A stretch of DNA of 64,000 nucleotides from Opisthocomus hoazin. Lineage: Eukaryota; Chordata; Aves; Opisthocomiformes; Opisthocomidae. The position numbers were made by a program, and so were the translations under genes. Of the stretch, positions 12,475-26,600 are shown one piece after another. Positions within the stretch are counted from its first letter, which is position 1, and the number at the start of each line of letters is the position of its first letter. The notes under the pieces were generated by a model. That model saw nothing but the letters and a program-made list of their open reading frames with translations, ran no database searches and was not told the origin of the DNA. The DNA is taken from assembly GCF_030867145.1 (NCBI RefSeq), contig NC_134429.1:18647115-18711114 (forward strand), in the 5' to 3' direction.

Positions 12475-14402
12475 TCTTTCTCTGAAGTTTGGCCATATAA
12501 ATCGAGAGACCAGAGCAAGCACAGGCAAACGGGAGGGAACTTTGAATAGCGTGGTGACCCTCTGCTGCAGCAACACCTTAGCAGTAGTTTATCTTAAAAA
12601 AAAGCAGCAAAACAAGATGACGTTTTTCCTCCACAACTACTACTCCTGCTCAGGTTTGTCCCGAATTTCCTACAGGCTCTGGAAGTCGGCTATCCGGGTA
12701 GGAAACTGGAGCCAACGAAGTCAGAGGTGATTCGATCTCCTGTGAGTAAAATCAGAACTTGTGCTCAGCCTCCCACAGCCGTAGGGTGGTTTTGAGCGGC
12801 CTCAGTACAAAACTATGACAGCAGCCAGCCAAAAAAACTTGCTTTTCATGTTTGAATCTTTTTTTTTTTTGTCTTCTCCTAACCGCACAGCTTTGTTTCA
12901 GAATTTGGGCTTAATCATTAATGGCCATGGGGCCGTGGCCTGCATGCCTGCGGCGCAGTGAGGGACAGGGCTAGACTGATAAGCCGCTCTGGGAAAGCCG
13001 GTACACGCTGTGCTGCTGCCTGTTACTTTCCCTCTGGTACTGAAATCAAACCTCCACACGCCGTGACTGCAGCAGGATTCTGGGTGGGGACCACGCAACT
13101 CTCTACTGGGAGGCCCAAGTATGCGCTGTTTAATTTCAAAGCAATTTATAATTATCCATTATTGTTAAAGTCTACAACATGTAAATATGTTTTTTTCCAT
13201 CATATAGGTAAGAAAACAAAAATCTAGAAGAGTATATGAGTTTCCTTGTCTCTTATGGTGGCTTTCTTGCAGAACCAAGGGGACATGATGCTTTCTGACC
13301 CTTACAGCCCTGCTGCACGCTCCAGAGAACACTGGTACATGGCCGCGCGTAGTCCGTCCTGGCTTTCGGCACGAGGTGGGTTTCTCCCTCCCCAGCAGTG
13401 CTCTAAAAACATGCTCTGTAAAACACACTGCTGCTGTTAGAAAATAGCAATGCCAAGCTAGGAAAAAAAAAATAAACCGCATTGGAATTGACCTCGTCTC
13501 AGCTCCAGAGGTGCTTTGGGAATTACTGCCAGCCCCGGCCGCGCCGATCCCGGCCCCAAGCACTGGTTTTTAGATGGAATAGTGCTGCTCCCCTGGACCA
13601 GGAGCTGCTAAGATGTCTCTCCTAAGCCACTGGAACAGTAGTTTTCCATCCTCAAATTACATCTATTTACAAGACAAGCATCAAAAAGCATAATATTCCT
13701 GCAGTAAAGCTAAGATTGGGTTTCTTCAGCAATAAAATATAACCACGTGTTTATGTAGCTCGCTCCCTTCCACAGTATGCTTTGTGAAATCCATCCATGA
13801 GGTGGTTAGAAAAACTGAGAACAACGCAGACCCTCTGCAACCTGCTCTCTTTTCTACCTGCAGTCGACGCGTGACGTGAGCTCTCTGTTTTGTGTTCCTG
13901 GCTGCTGAAATTGCAAGGCTCAGCTGCTCGCTTTGAGGTTCTGCCTAAGTAACGATATAGAACGTTTATTTTTTTAAAGGATCTTTCTGTGGCTTAAAGT
14001 TTGAGTTTTTACTGGTTTTTGTTTTATACACCGCTCCTTGCTTTTTGAGCTTGGATTTCATGAGAACCTTGAACAAGAATTCTAACCTTATTGTATCTTC
14101 TGTAGTGAAAATATATTTATTATATAAATCTTGATATATTTCATAGTCAAGGGACTAGTTTGTTATATGTGTATTTTGTATGGATCCCATAAGTCTTTCA
14201 GAAATGGCAAATGGGCCTTTCATATCCAAACATTCCAACTTTATACACTTAAAAAACAGCCCAAAAGCAGCAGCAAGCTGCCCCGCTGTCCGATTCCCAA
14301 AACAGAGGACTCAAATGCTGCTTCTATGGCTAACCAAGTCACAGAAACTCTTTGACAGAAGAACTACCTCGAATTAGTAATTATTATTAATTATTAATTA
14401 AT

Positions 14403-14473
14403 ATCATGGGGGTTGGACTAGATGACTCACAGAGGTCCCCTCCAACCCCTAACAGTCTGTGATTCTGTAATTA
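14403..14473 (+). mobile_element. CR1 3'-end remnant
   Basis: GGGGGTTGGACTAGATGACT, then GGTCCCCTCCAACCCC and TGTGATTCTG form the CR1 3' terminus on the plus strand. About 70 bp survive. Confidence 0.85.
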
Positions 14474-17448
14474 AACATGCGCTGTACCTGGGTTGGCAGC
14501 CCACATTCTTTCCCGTTGGGTGTTATCTATTGAGCCTGATTTTCCAAGATAACAAGGATTAAAGAGCCACTTTGTCATTTCTTACTCTAGTGACTTTTAA
14601 ACCTTTTGGCCAAGTTGTGCAAAACTCAGATTTTTAAAGGCCGCTTGCTCTCTTGCAGGTGCCATGTAAACTGGTGGTGGAAGAGGGAGAGGTGATGAAT
14701 GCTCCTTCCCCCTCCCTGCCTCCTCCCATCCGAAGGAAAACTCGCAGCATTCTTTGAATTACGTGCTTAGCACTAGAGACCCAAACTGAAAAGGTGTCCC
14801 ACGTGCATTTAAAATAGCCTGAGTTGGGATCTGAAAACACAGGGCAAATGTGTAGTTCAGTCTCTCTGGTAATTCTCTAAGGAAAGTCTCATTTCACTGC
14901 ACGCAGAGGAAAACTGGAGCCGCGCATGTGAACGTCTCAGGTGAATAAAATGTCTCTTGTAACTCTCTCACCGTCAGCCTCTCCCCTTCTCCAACAATTG
15001 GGCAAGATTTCCTAGAGGGTGTAACGTTTGCTGAAAGTATTTGCTGTGCCGCAGGTTGCAACACCGCGTCCTCCCACTCCATGCTGTTCCCCGTATGACC
15101 AGAGAGATCAGCTTGGGTGGGTTGGCCATGAGAGGTAATCCAGGAAGGTTGAAGGTGAGGCAAGGACAGGATCCCGACGGGCTCTGCGTGAGCGCTGGCG
15201 CCGAGCAGAGGCATTGTGCACGAACAGGAAAATACAGAGAATGTTCTTGAAGGTCACCGTGACCGCCGGCAAGGAGTGCCAGCGTACTGACGCTGGCTTG
15301 GCACATCCACATTGGAGGATGCTGGGCCAGCCCAGAGAAAGGTTGAATCGAAGCCAAATTCCACCTTCCATCAACTGTTCTCATCCTTTCTGAGGGTGAG
15401 GGAGTTACCACGTAAGAAAACATACATTTACTGCTGGAGTAAACGTACATTTACTTCTTCCTCCCTTGTAGTTTTACTCGCGAGGAGCTGTCTGCGTTCC
15501 CTGGAAGGGGATCTCTCTCCTCACGGAGATTTCAGCATCTCGGGTGCTGCTGGCAGACATGGAAGAAGTTTTATGGGTAGGCCAATAATTGAAGTGTTGT
15601 TTCTGCAGTCGGAAGCGCGAAAGCCTGGCAGTAAATGCAGACCTGTCCAAGCTTTATCTTCTGATGTTAACCCTGGAGATGACCTGCTCTCTTTGTGCAT
15701 ATCCAGGTGAGGTCACAAAAAAACCCACGTTATGTTTTGTTCCTGCATCTGAAGGACAGAAAAATCGATACAGAGAGAGGAATTTAAGGATACATAAACA
15801 GGCCTTCCTATCTTTATATTTTTGACTAAGGCTCCATAAGTGTCAAAATCCTTCCCTATAGCTAGTTTGATAGCACAAAGCGGCTGCCTGAAAAAATCAA
15901 GGTCCCATTGTTTTAGCCACTTTTCACTGCACTCGGATAATTCATGGCCTAATAAAAACAAAAATGTGAGGGAGGAGAGGCTCCTATAGAAATAGTGATT
16001 TGTCATAGTCATAAAATGGTTCATTTAGTCATAAAACTGGCAATGGATGCACTCCATTTGGTTAGAACGTCATTTTTGAGAAGCACCTAAAACCATAGAG
16101 TTGTTCCTTTTCCATACTTATCCCAGCATTCTCAGACTCCCGGAAACACAGGTAGGCCCTGATGAGGGTTGGAATGAAGAGCGGAATGCAGGACTCTCTC
16201 CTCTCCTCTTCTTTCTTTTCCTTTCCACCCAGTTAATCCCTGGGTTATTGTAGGCTCAGCTCACCAGTACCTGCAGCTTAGTGACACAGTAAAACTACCC
16301 AAGGGATTCACTAACTAATTATAGGGAGTCTCCTAAGAGAAATCTCTGTATTTGGCAGCTATCTCACACTATCTTTAGCTTATTCCCCCTTTTGGAAATA
16401 AGTTTGAATTTATGTCTTTTATATAAATCAGTGTCATTTTGTATCAGTGTCACCACTGCCTTTTTTAATGGCTACAGGTGAGTTTGCAGGTGTGCTTTTG
16501 GTCACAGCTGGCACGCAATTTTCACAGAAATAGCATGGTTGTTCCTCCTCAGCATGCTTTGGCCCAACGCTTGGGTGGTCTCTGAGCTGACGGACTGGAG
16601 TCTGTTTGGACATAGCTGAACCAGGGTGGGCACTCACCCTGTCCCACCAGTAAGGGATGGCCCCGAAGGGCTGGTGTCCACAGTGCACACATTATGGAAA
16701 AGGTGTACTCCCTCTCTCTGCAGATCCACTTCTAGTGCTAGATACAGATATCTACAGATACAGATACATCTGCTGAAGCAGAGCTCACCTTCGCACGGAG
16801 CAGTTTTGGTCGGCTCTCAAGGGCTGCCACAGGAGCTGCCCTTGGCCTCCAAGGGGCTCTTCAGCACTTTGCAGAAGGATTTACCTCCATTTGCTAAAGA
16901 AACAAAGGACTTACAAGGATTTAGAATGGTAATTTTGCCCTCTTACCAGTTTTCACAATTCGATTTGGTCTCGGGGAATTTAACTGCACGCTGCACTGGG
17001 CTGACTCCAGCACTCAGCATTAACAAAGCACTGAGCTACGCAAACTCTGCCTCAGAAAGGAAAACTACATTACAGACAAAGGATGTATTTTCAGGTCTTT
17101 AATCTGCTGTCCTAGTGGTGATTGTGCACTGGCCAGAATGAAATCGGACTTTCCGGTTTGCTACTCGGAACAGCGCAAGCGGCAAGGGTGTCTCAGGCCG
17201 AGGGGAAGCCTGACCTTTAGAAGAGTTGAGCAAAGCCACAGAAGAGTGAGCAGAAATACGCCAGCCAGCAGACACGCCGAGAACTGGTTTTCCTCGTGTT
17301 CTGTTACGCAATTCTACTCCGATACACACGCGCCGACTCGCTCAGCAGCCCTCCGCTAACGCTGCCGTTGGACAGCTTTATCTAAAAGCACACACATTTG
17401 TGGGAATCCCTTGGCATTTTTCGCCTCAGAACGCCTTGTGTGATTACC

Positions 17449-17560
17449 AGCAGTTGCCAGGCAGCCGTTGCTAGGGGATCGGCCTGTGTTTGCAGCGCTG
17501 AAGGCCGGCTGACCCTCCCAGCCAGGCGCAGCGGAATCTCGATACGTAAAGCAGCAGCAG
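17449..17560 (+). promoter_or_regulatory. Candidate TTLL10 promoter with RFX X-box
   Basis: The GC-rich patch contains GTTGCCAGGCAGC at 17453-17465, one base from the X-box half-site pair GTTGCC-N-GGCAAC, followed at once by a second half-site-like GTTGCTAGG. RFX X-boxes are known to drive cilia genes, and the first TTLL10 coding exon lies 3.1 kb downstream behind an acceptor, so a noncoding first exon is expected upstream. A possible donor, GATAC/GTAAAG, ends such an exon at 17545. The assignment to TTLL10 is inference. Confidence 0.4.
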
Positions 17561-20500
17561 GCTGGGTTTCTGAGCCGCCAGCTTGCTGCTGCGAATCCAC
17601 CTTTCCTCAGTCCATGAAATAAGGCGGTCTGTGCTCTTCCAGAGCGCAAACCTGCTCCATCACAGGACGGTTTGCTGCTTTAGAGCTGTTTATGGCCTGA
17701 CTAGAAGTCAAGTGCAAGTTCTCTGAACTGAAGGCAGGGGAGGGACCAGTTAAAGCTCTGCTAAAGTGTTTAGAAACTGCCAAGCAAAGGTTAGAATTTC
17801 CATTATTTTTTGTTAGCTTAAGATATCATTCTAGCCCCTGAAAGCAGGGGCTAAAAGGCAAGAAGCTGTGGTTGCACAGAATGCCTCTCTAATCTCCGCG
17901 AATACATGGTACAGAGTGATTTATCAGTGAGATGCTGAAGCCATTTTATGTCATCTAATGACAGCAGTGCCAACTTATAAGCTAAACAGCTATTTGCATC
18001 CCTATTGTGATATTTTGAGTGAATGTTCCAAGTCGTCACTCCAAATAGGACTTGGCAAATCCTCAAAGCCTCTTCTCTGAGATCTCATCAGCCCACCAAA
18101 ACTGGGCAACCTGCTGTCATCAGATACACTTTGCTAAAAACACTCAACTGTTTTGTCGAGTTGTTGCAGAATAATCACCTCTCCAGACAAACAAGACGAT
18201 GCCTAAAATGTTGTTCTTTGATACAAAAGGCTTTACAATACATTCTGGATACAGCAGCACCACCTCCCTATTACCACCAGCGACCACTGTAACTAAGAAG
18301 GTGCTACAGAGACACACGTCATTCAACAGACATAAAAGGAGGAGGCTTTTCACTTACTACAGACTTCTACTGTTTTTCAGTCCTTTTATTTTGCCTGGAG
18401 AGTGTGTAAAACAACAACTTGGTAGCTGGGTGTAAAGGCACACACAAGCTGTGAGGCCACTGGGTGCATTAATTCCCCACGAGCAGTTATTTGCTCCATT
18501 CGAGTCCTTCAGCCTCACAGGGAAGCGATGGGTGAGTGCTCAGCTACATGAGAAGAGAAACTTCTGAGCAGCACTTCTCCTGAAACGAAGCTACAGGAAG
18601 AGCCTGGGATAAGACACAAGCAAACAGCAGATTGCCAGCAGAATGGAAGAGCTGCTTTTGCCTGAGAGGAAGATTTCTGCTTTTGATGCTTGACATCACA
18701 TCAGGGACAACTGAAAGAGAAACGTTAAACTCAGCATATCCTCAGCACGATGAGGATTTCTTCACGCGTGTTTTTCAATTACATGCCTGAGCCTCACTTC
18801 TTTCCTGACCTGTGCACTTCAAGTGTGGGAGAAAGCACTGCAAGGTTCCTTCCCGCAACTGGACTAGCAAAGAGAAACCTACCTGAACACGAAACACCAT
18901 GCACCATCCCTGCTCCCCCTCCACAGGTTCCCTCTTCCTCTACAGCTCCACACAGAGCAGCCTTTGCTGGAGTCACGACCCTAACCTAAGCCTAGCAAAC
19001 CCCTGCTTTAAAAACTCTCGGCAGTTCTTTCCCTGTCAGGATGCGTCCTGGTCTGAGGGCGAGAGTGTGGTTAGAGGAACAGCTTCCTATTCCCTGTCAC
19101 TCCTCAGGGGATCTGAGAGCTTCATCTTACCATCTGGCAAGAGCCCTCTGCCAGACCCTTTTGGGTGGCAGCTACTGTGTATCATGCCAAGCCCCCTTCC
19201 TTGGGAGTCTGAAAGAATCTTTTCTCCTCTAATTCCCCTCGTGGCTTTGCCAGACTGAGGTTTAGCGAAAGGCAGGTGTCCCGAGGTTCCACAAAACCTG
19301 CCTTTCGCTAAACCTCCAATTTTTTTGAGACAGCTTCTTTTTCTTTAAGCTGTCATGTCATGGGAAACTGCAGGGATCTTTGGCCTCCAGCTGAAAAAAC
19401 TCCACTCAGACGGCATTGAACAGTCAGTCTTTGACTGCTCTACAAAATGAGAATTCCAGCCCCACTCAGTTACGCAGCTCTTACTCAGACTTGCAGAAGG
19501 GGGAACTGGCACTGTGACGCTTTTGACACAGACACGATGGATCAGTGACACCGAGATGCTTGCCTGCCTTCCCTGCCCACCCACTCCAACAAATCACTCC
19601 GGGGGAGGACAGTCTTCAACAGGAAATATGCTTTAAATATATCTAACTGTAAACTCAACAGCTCAGCTTTATAATTTACCTTACTGCATTATATCTTCCT
19701 ACATAAGAATATTTACAGTAACTAGCACTTTTATATTTGTTCCCCTTACCAACTTTAAACTTCTCAGTATGTATGCTCCATTTCTTTGGTGTTCTTAGAC
19801 TGTTACTTTTGCTTGTAAGTAAAAGTAGCAAATATGTATTTCCCTCTCTAATTCTAGCTGATGTTTCAGTTGCCCTATGCTTTCCAAGTGAAGCATCCTT
19901 CCTACAAAAGTTGCAGTCTTGACTCTGAATGAGTCCTTTTTCACAACTATTCCAAGCATGAAACTGGCTAAAAATATCCTGCCTATCCTACGTCCAACAA
20001 TTATTTGGGATTATGGTTGCTATCTCCAGATAGAATATCTCATTTATTGTTTTCATATCCATTGACAAAAATGGATCTTAGCTTTCAAGCTCCCCAAAAA
20101 GAAGCCTGCCTTTTATCCCAAGGCTGAACAACTGGAGCCCGACGATGCCACAGACCACGAACACCAGATATATCTGACAACAGCTCTTGGACACTGCTCC
20201 ACCACGAGCAGCAGACTCGGGGAAAGCACCCAGCTAGTTACAGCAAATTGACAAGGCAACGCAAGACCTACACCGAGTGCCACCCATGGGAAGGAAGTAG
20301 AAAGGGCACGAAGATTAGATACAACAGCCCTCAGCTCACCAGCCCAGTCACCCACAAGCTTATCACTAGAGACCAGCCGTAAGGAGCTGTAGACAGAAAG
20401 CAGAGCCGATGTATTCCCAGCTAAACAGCTGTGTCAAAATAAAGATTCTGAGGACATGAAAAAACTGCAGATGGTGAAAAATGGCAGCTACAATCAATAG

Positions 20501-20595
20501 AGCAAATGATGACAAAGAGAAAAATACGTCTTACAGCTTTTCCAGATCACTCATTACCCTGACAAAGTGGCTGATGCTGATCTTTCCTTTCGCAG
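17561..20595. other. Presumed TTLL10 5' intron or upstream DNA
   Basis: No coding exon was found. The stretch holds the perfect 21-bp hairpin (19257-19316). If the promoter is at 17.45 kb, this is the first intron, since the acceptor at 20595 needs an upstream noncoding exon. Confidence 0.4.
19257..19316. repeat. Perfect 21-bp inverted repeat with 18-nt loop
   Basis: Left arm 19257-19277 and right arm 19296-19316 are exact reverse complements (core TTTAGCGAAAGGCAGG and its complement). The loop is 19278-19295. No mismatch in 21 bp points to recent origin or to selection. Confidence 0.95.
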
Positions 20596-20606
20596 GCCGG
20601 GCTGAG

Positions 20607-23600
20607 ATGGCCTTTGTGCCAACCAAGAGGAAAAGTAACACCAAATCCACGACGCGAGGAAGTACCCAACAACAGCCTGGATCATTACCAGCAGACAGAG
20701 GTGAATTTTGTATCCTTGTTTTTAGCTATTAATTGTGCTGAGTCCTTCGACCAGGTTCTCCGTTGATGCCAGTATCAAGGGAGCTACATCTTCTCATACC
20801 AGCCAAAGGGCTGGCCGCTGATTTATGGCATAAATTACAGACCTATCGCACATAATTTACACTGTTTTCATTTAAACCACATGAAAATACAAGCCCATCC
20901 CTTTGCTTCTCAAATAATTCAAGACCAAAATTATTGATATTGGCTAACAAATATCTAGTGAAATGAAAATATTTTATACTAACATTTTAAGTGTTTTGTT
21001 GAAAACGTGAAGAAAAATACAAGCTATCAGTAAGCAGTTCCTCTGAAAAGAAACCATTACTTTTTTATGGAGAGATAATTTGGCTGAAATGCCACAAATC
21101 TTTCAGTGACAAAACCAACAGTATTACTTTTCTCATATATTTGTTGTTGAAGTCAGCTCTGTGCACTGGCAGTAAAAAAAATATACTCATTTGTTTCAGA
21201 TGAAAACCTTTCTAATACAGAGCCAATCTTTAGGGCAACGCTTGCCTTTAGAATGGTGATTAGATCACTTAGCTTTCTTAAACAAAAATTTCAGCTAGAT
21301 TAAAACTGGATTCTAGAGAAATCAGCCAGCTGCTATTCTGTTAAACCTTCCTTTACATGGAAAGGGGAAAAAGGAAATTCTGTGTTCTAAGCTCTGCTTT
21401 TTTCTTTCTTTTGGTAGCAAATGCCACCAAGCAGACTGCACCCCTGCCAGTGTGTTTACCCTCGTGTGCACTGAAAGCAGAGCTGAGATAGGAGCTTCTA
21501 ACACTGACACCGCCGACACATAATTCCCAAAGAAATTAATGAGCTGAGTTCAAAATTCTCTCAAGCATTGTAATTTACTGGCTGCAGCTGGTGTGAAGAC
21601 AGTCTCTGGGGGGGCTCTCTGGAAGGGAATCATACTGTTTAATTTCATGCTGCTAGTTTATGTGCTGCGTTAGAAGACTGCTTCCCCAAGGGCTCTCCCC
21701 TCCTCCCCGTCACGAATACCTTTTTAACAGAGAAAGGGTCTTTTACAGGACGACGTAGAACTGAGTTCAGATGCCCAAACTCAGCCTCTGAAATACCCAC
21801 TCTTCTCTGCAAGCCAAGCCACACTGCCTGTTCTTTCCAAAGGGCTCAAGTCCACACAAGCATCTAATCCCACCTCTGATAAACAAGTGAAAAGGCCCTT
21901 GCCTGAAATTTATGCCACCAGGCAACGGGAATAAGCCCCTCCATCTCTGTCTCTCCTTACCTCTTTAATAATCAGCCATCTAAGGATGCAAAACACACAA
22001 ACAAATGAAGAGTAAGTGGACTCATGCTTAAATAATATATGTCAAAAGATTCAGTGAAATGAAGGTTCATCCTGAATACTGGGAGATTCCATAATTAGAC
22101 AGAAAAGACGATAAAAGATTCCCACCCCTTGGGTCTCTGTATAAAGATTAGAGAGGGAGAGACAAGTACGTGTTCAGACTAATGGAAGAATACCTTACCA
22201 GCACTTCAGTCATTGCAGGATATTTCACGTGTCCGTGTCTCAGCATAAACGGGACTGTTTAAAACTGGTTAATTTCTCAGCAATCCAGGCAAGGAGGGAG
22301 ATGATAAAAGAGCCAAAAGCTCTCACAGGAGGTATGAATGAGCAATTAAATGTTAAAAATAGATAAATAAGTATTTACATTCCCACATCAAAGAGTAACA
22401 AGAACAGCACTATAACACACCGTGCCAAGGCAGAGAGGAGAGATCAGCCTCTCTGGTGGAAGATACCAGTAGCTGGAGGGGTGGTACCGCTTTGCCGTAC
22501 AACCTTTTAATAAAATGCATTGGGTCTTGGAAACAGTGGAGCTGTACTACTTATCTGCATGTCTTTTAATTTGCCTGATGCTTATGCATAATGCATCAAC
22601 CCTGTCTTTGAGCTACTTTCAAACAGTTTGTTCAAAAAATTGGACTGAGTCGCTAATGACAGGCTCCTCTGGAGGAAGACAGAATATGTTCTGTTTTTGT
22701 CCATATGTTTTGTGACTGGTTCTGTGGAGCCAAGACTACGCTCCACAGAACCGTGGACGGCTATGATGGCAAAATGAGACAGTGACCACAGCACCAGGCA
22801 CCGTGCTCTGCTGGAGAGCCCTCCCCATCGCAACCAGCAAGCGTAGTCTCGGCTCCACAGAACCAGTCATAGGCAGCCTGAAATTCACTGTGCAAAAAGC
22901 TCATTTCAATTGGTTACACGAGGCAGTGCTCTCCATCATGGACTTTGTGCCCTGGCTTGCTTGAACTGGTGGTTTAGCATGTTCTTTTGGTTTGGTTTTA
23001 GTTTAAGGAGGAAATTCAAGGCAGGAGTCCAGGGATTAGCACTGATACTGCTGCAGTCTGTGACAACACTCAGGCTTTTACCGTTAGAACACTTTGGTGC
23101 CAAGTACTACACGAAGTAGAAACTTCAAGCCAGTCCCACCTCAAAGAGTTTGCAGTCTGCTCCCTTTATTCCAAAGCAAACGGAGCCAGGTGTGGGAGCC
23201 TGCTGGGAAATTCAATAACAGCGGGCACACACTTCGCTGCGGGTTGCACCTGTGCTCATAGGCGCAGTACAGCAAAGACATAAAACGAGTGCTTGTAAAA
23301 TACGAGAGATAACAATGACCGATACCTTTGCTCCACTTAAAAGAGTTTTGTCATTCAGATGGCAGTCCTTACTCACGCGATCACAAGGCGTACTATAATA
23401 AATAACGATAAAAGAGCAGTCCAAAGAGTAGGTAACTCCAGCCTGCTTGCTTCCTGCTCTCTCCTTCCCTGCTGCCACAAGATGTCTGACAAAGTCCCGG
23501 GCAGCAGAGGTCTGCCAAGTTAGAGCATGCCATTTAGCACTGACAGACTAGGGCTGATTGGAATGGTCCCTTCTGCTACATATTTTATTACATTTCCTCT

Positions 23601-26600
23601 GTTTTTCCATTTAATATTCCGCAGTACCTGCTACTAGGTTACAGCAGCAATAATTTCTGAATTGCTTTAAGACAACGCCCCTAGCGATAGCTACAAAACC
23701 AATCGAAACAGTCCCTTACCTGGCAGTACTTTCTCCTGTAACACCTGTCTTTCTAGATGTGCATTTTATGGAGAAGATCCCAGGTCATCTGAAGTTTCTC
23801 AATTTCCACTTTTCCAGCAACTTCTACTAACTCTGAAGTGGACCTTGACAAAGCCAAGTCTAATGAGAACAAAACACAGGGTAAGGCATGTCCTCATGAA
23901 AAACAGCCAGAAGAAGAGATACCAAAAGAACCAATGGGACCAGGACCATATTTTTACATCAGTGGATCCAACGGAGCTGAGCTGTAAGTAGGTCCTCTCA
24001 GCAGACTCATGTGAACAGTACTATAACCATATAGGAAGCCACGCAATATTATCCAGTATCCATTGGCCTCAAATAATTTCCCTTTGATTTGCTGTCTTTT
24101 TGGAGTGGTACACCTGGGGAACTATTTAAAAATAATTCAGATAGGAAAGTACCCACCGTCAGGCCACCTGTGGTAAAGTTGCTAACTACTATAGCTTTGC
24201 AGGGAAAAAAAAACACCTCTATTTGTTTAACAAAAAGTTTCTCTGTTGGGGCTGTTCAGGAATCACTCTGCAACATCATGTAGCAAATCTGCCAGCATCA
24301 TCACCAGAGCTAGGAACCGCTGTTGTTGATCGACATTCTGTTGTGCTAAACATAAAACGAGCGAAAAGTAAGAAGAGATTTCTGCCCAACAAAACTGTCA
24401 GATCGAAAGTTCCATTCGTTGCTTTGAGTTCTCTCCAGCGTGCCGGCATTCCTCTCTAGGTGTTGTCACCAGCAAGCACCACAGAATCTCTGCTGCAAAC
24501 AGCACTTTCCTTCCTATGTTTCCATAGTTTTGTCTACAAACAGCTTTTTCTCTTGCTGCTTGTTATCTTCCCCTAACTCCTCAGCAGAGAGGCTCCTTAT
24601 TACTTGTTATCTCTCCCTAACTCCTCAGCGGAGAGGCTCCTTATTAAGACTGGACCCTGACCATCTCTATACCGTGGGTACCACCTGCATTCTAATTGGA
24701 CAAACCCTGCTGAAATGATTCGAGTTCTCATTAGAGCTGCTGAACCCAGTGTTCTTAGCATCCTCAGTTACTCCTCCACCCCCTCAAGTCCAGACCAGTA
24801 GGTCCACTAGCAGCTGTTCTAATTAATGCTTCCCACCTTATCCCCCACCCAGGCGCTTCTGGGCATGTTAGGTCAGGTTCCCAGAGGAAATTATTAGGAG
24901 TTCAAGGGATATGAGCTAACTAAGCATTTATTAATAGAAGGGAGGCTACTTTGTTATTTTGTTTTCCATATGCAGTGTGAGCATCTATTGCCAGAACAGA
25001 GGCTGGCAGCGTATCTATGACAACAGAAGAGAGGATTATGCACTGAAATGGTGTGAAATCAAGTGCCGAGAGACCTATTACCATTTCAAAGAAGGTAGAG
25101 GTGCCTGTGGGCCTTGAGTGGGAGAGGGCAGTGGGAAAAACTTGGGAATGCTGGACTTGTGACTCCCAGGGCAGAGAAGGTCATCTGGGGGGAGGAGAAA
25201 CAGGTAACCTCAACTTCTTGGCAGACCTCAGAGGGGACATCGAAGCTGGATCGCCATGGTGATTAAAGAAAGAGTTTTAGCCAAGAAAACAGCTTTGGGA
25301 GAAAAGATACCATTGCAATGAACTAAGTATAGTGAAATGTGGTACTTCCTCCAGATTTGAGCACCAGCTGCAGTAGGATGGACACAGCACGCAGTCTGCT
25401 CCGGACATGGTTTAGCAGGCACGGTGGTGATGGGTTGACAGTTGGACTGGATGATCTTGGAGGTCTTCCAACCTTAATGATTCTATGATTAGTCTACGCC
25501 TTGCATACGGAAGGTGCCTCACATTTAGAGACGCTCCCCACTGTGGAGGTGGGCAGAGGAGAAAAAGAAGGAAGGCTGCACTGGAAGACAGAAGTAAAGC
25601 ACGCTCAAGATGGGTCACCCCACACATCCCAGGCCCAGCTATCTCTATGTAGGAAGAACAGAGTCACTAAATGCCAAACCACTCCACTGTATTAGCAAGT
25701 AACTTTTTAAATTGCGCTCTGCTCTTCGTCTCATCAGTGCATCCTGACTTCACAGGGCCCAGCCAGCTTTCCCACCAGAAAGGCATAAAATCAAGGACTC
25801 CCACAGCAATTTCTCTGGCCGGCACCCTCGAGCAGTACTTTGTATAACAAACACAAAACTCCCTGAGCACAGCTCTGGGGCAATTCTTTTAATTCTGGGA
25901 GCTGGTCAGGACCCGTGCCCTGGCAAGCCTGAGCATCATGGCACAGAGCTGCTGCCTCTCCTGTAGCAGAGGGAGTGTGTTACCACTTCCCTACCAGTCC
26001 ACATACTGCAGCTGCCTTTCCCTCCTGCCAGCTCCGACGGCAACGTGGTGGCTGCTTGTCAGGCTGCACCATTACAGCAGTTGGCCTAATACATGGCGGT
26101 GCAGATAAGGCTGTGTTTCAACACAATTCTGCAGCTGGAATGGTGTGATGGCAACGGCACCTTTGGAGCAGGCAAGAGATGCACTATTCCATGAAGCCCC
26201 ATCAGGTTGGTCTGTTTCGCTGCAAGGTTGGACAGAAACGTGTTTGCAGCAAGTGATTTCACTGCTCTCTGAGTTGTGAATAAACAAATAAAGCAAACTG
26301 GTGAAAGTCTACAGTGAACAAAGGCAGCTTCATCCTGCAGATTCTGCTGCATGGGACAAAGAGGGTAAGCTTTTTTTTGTTTTCTTCTCATGCAGGTGAG
26401 CAGCTTCTCTATCAGATTCCCAACAATGGAGTCCTCACCAGTAAGATAGGGCTTTTATGCTGCCTGAGAGAGCAAGAGCGGGTGATGAAAAAGATCAGCA
26501 GGAGCTCTAATTCCAAGTAAGAACTCTCAACTCTTTGAACCCTGACCAGAAACACGCCAGCAGAAAGTGAGAGCACATAAACAAAGGACCAGTTTCTTCT

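Larger units (their letters stand above)
10211..17448. other. No supported gene
   Basis: About 7 kb of unassigned noncoding DNA holding the 34-bp tandem duplication (12407-12474) and a CR1 tail (14403-14473). The many 60-150 codon frames show no domain, no splice chaining and no repeat identity. Confidence 0.5.
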
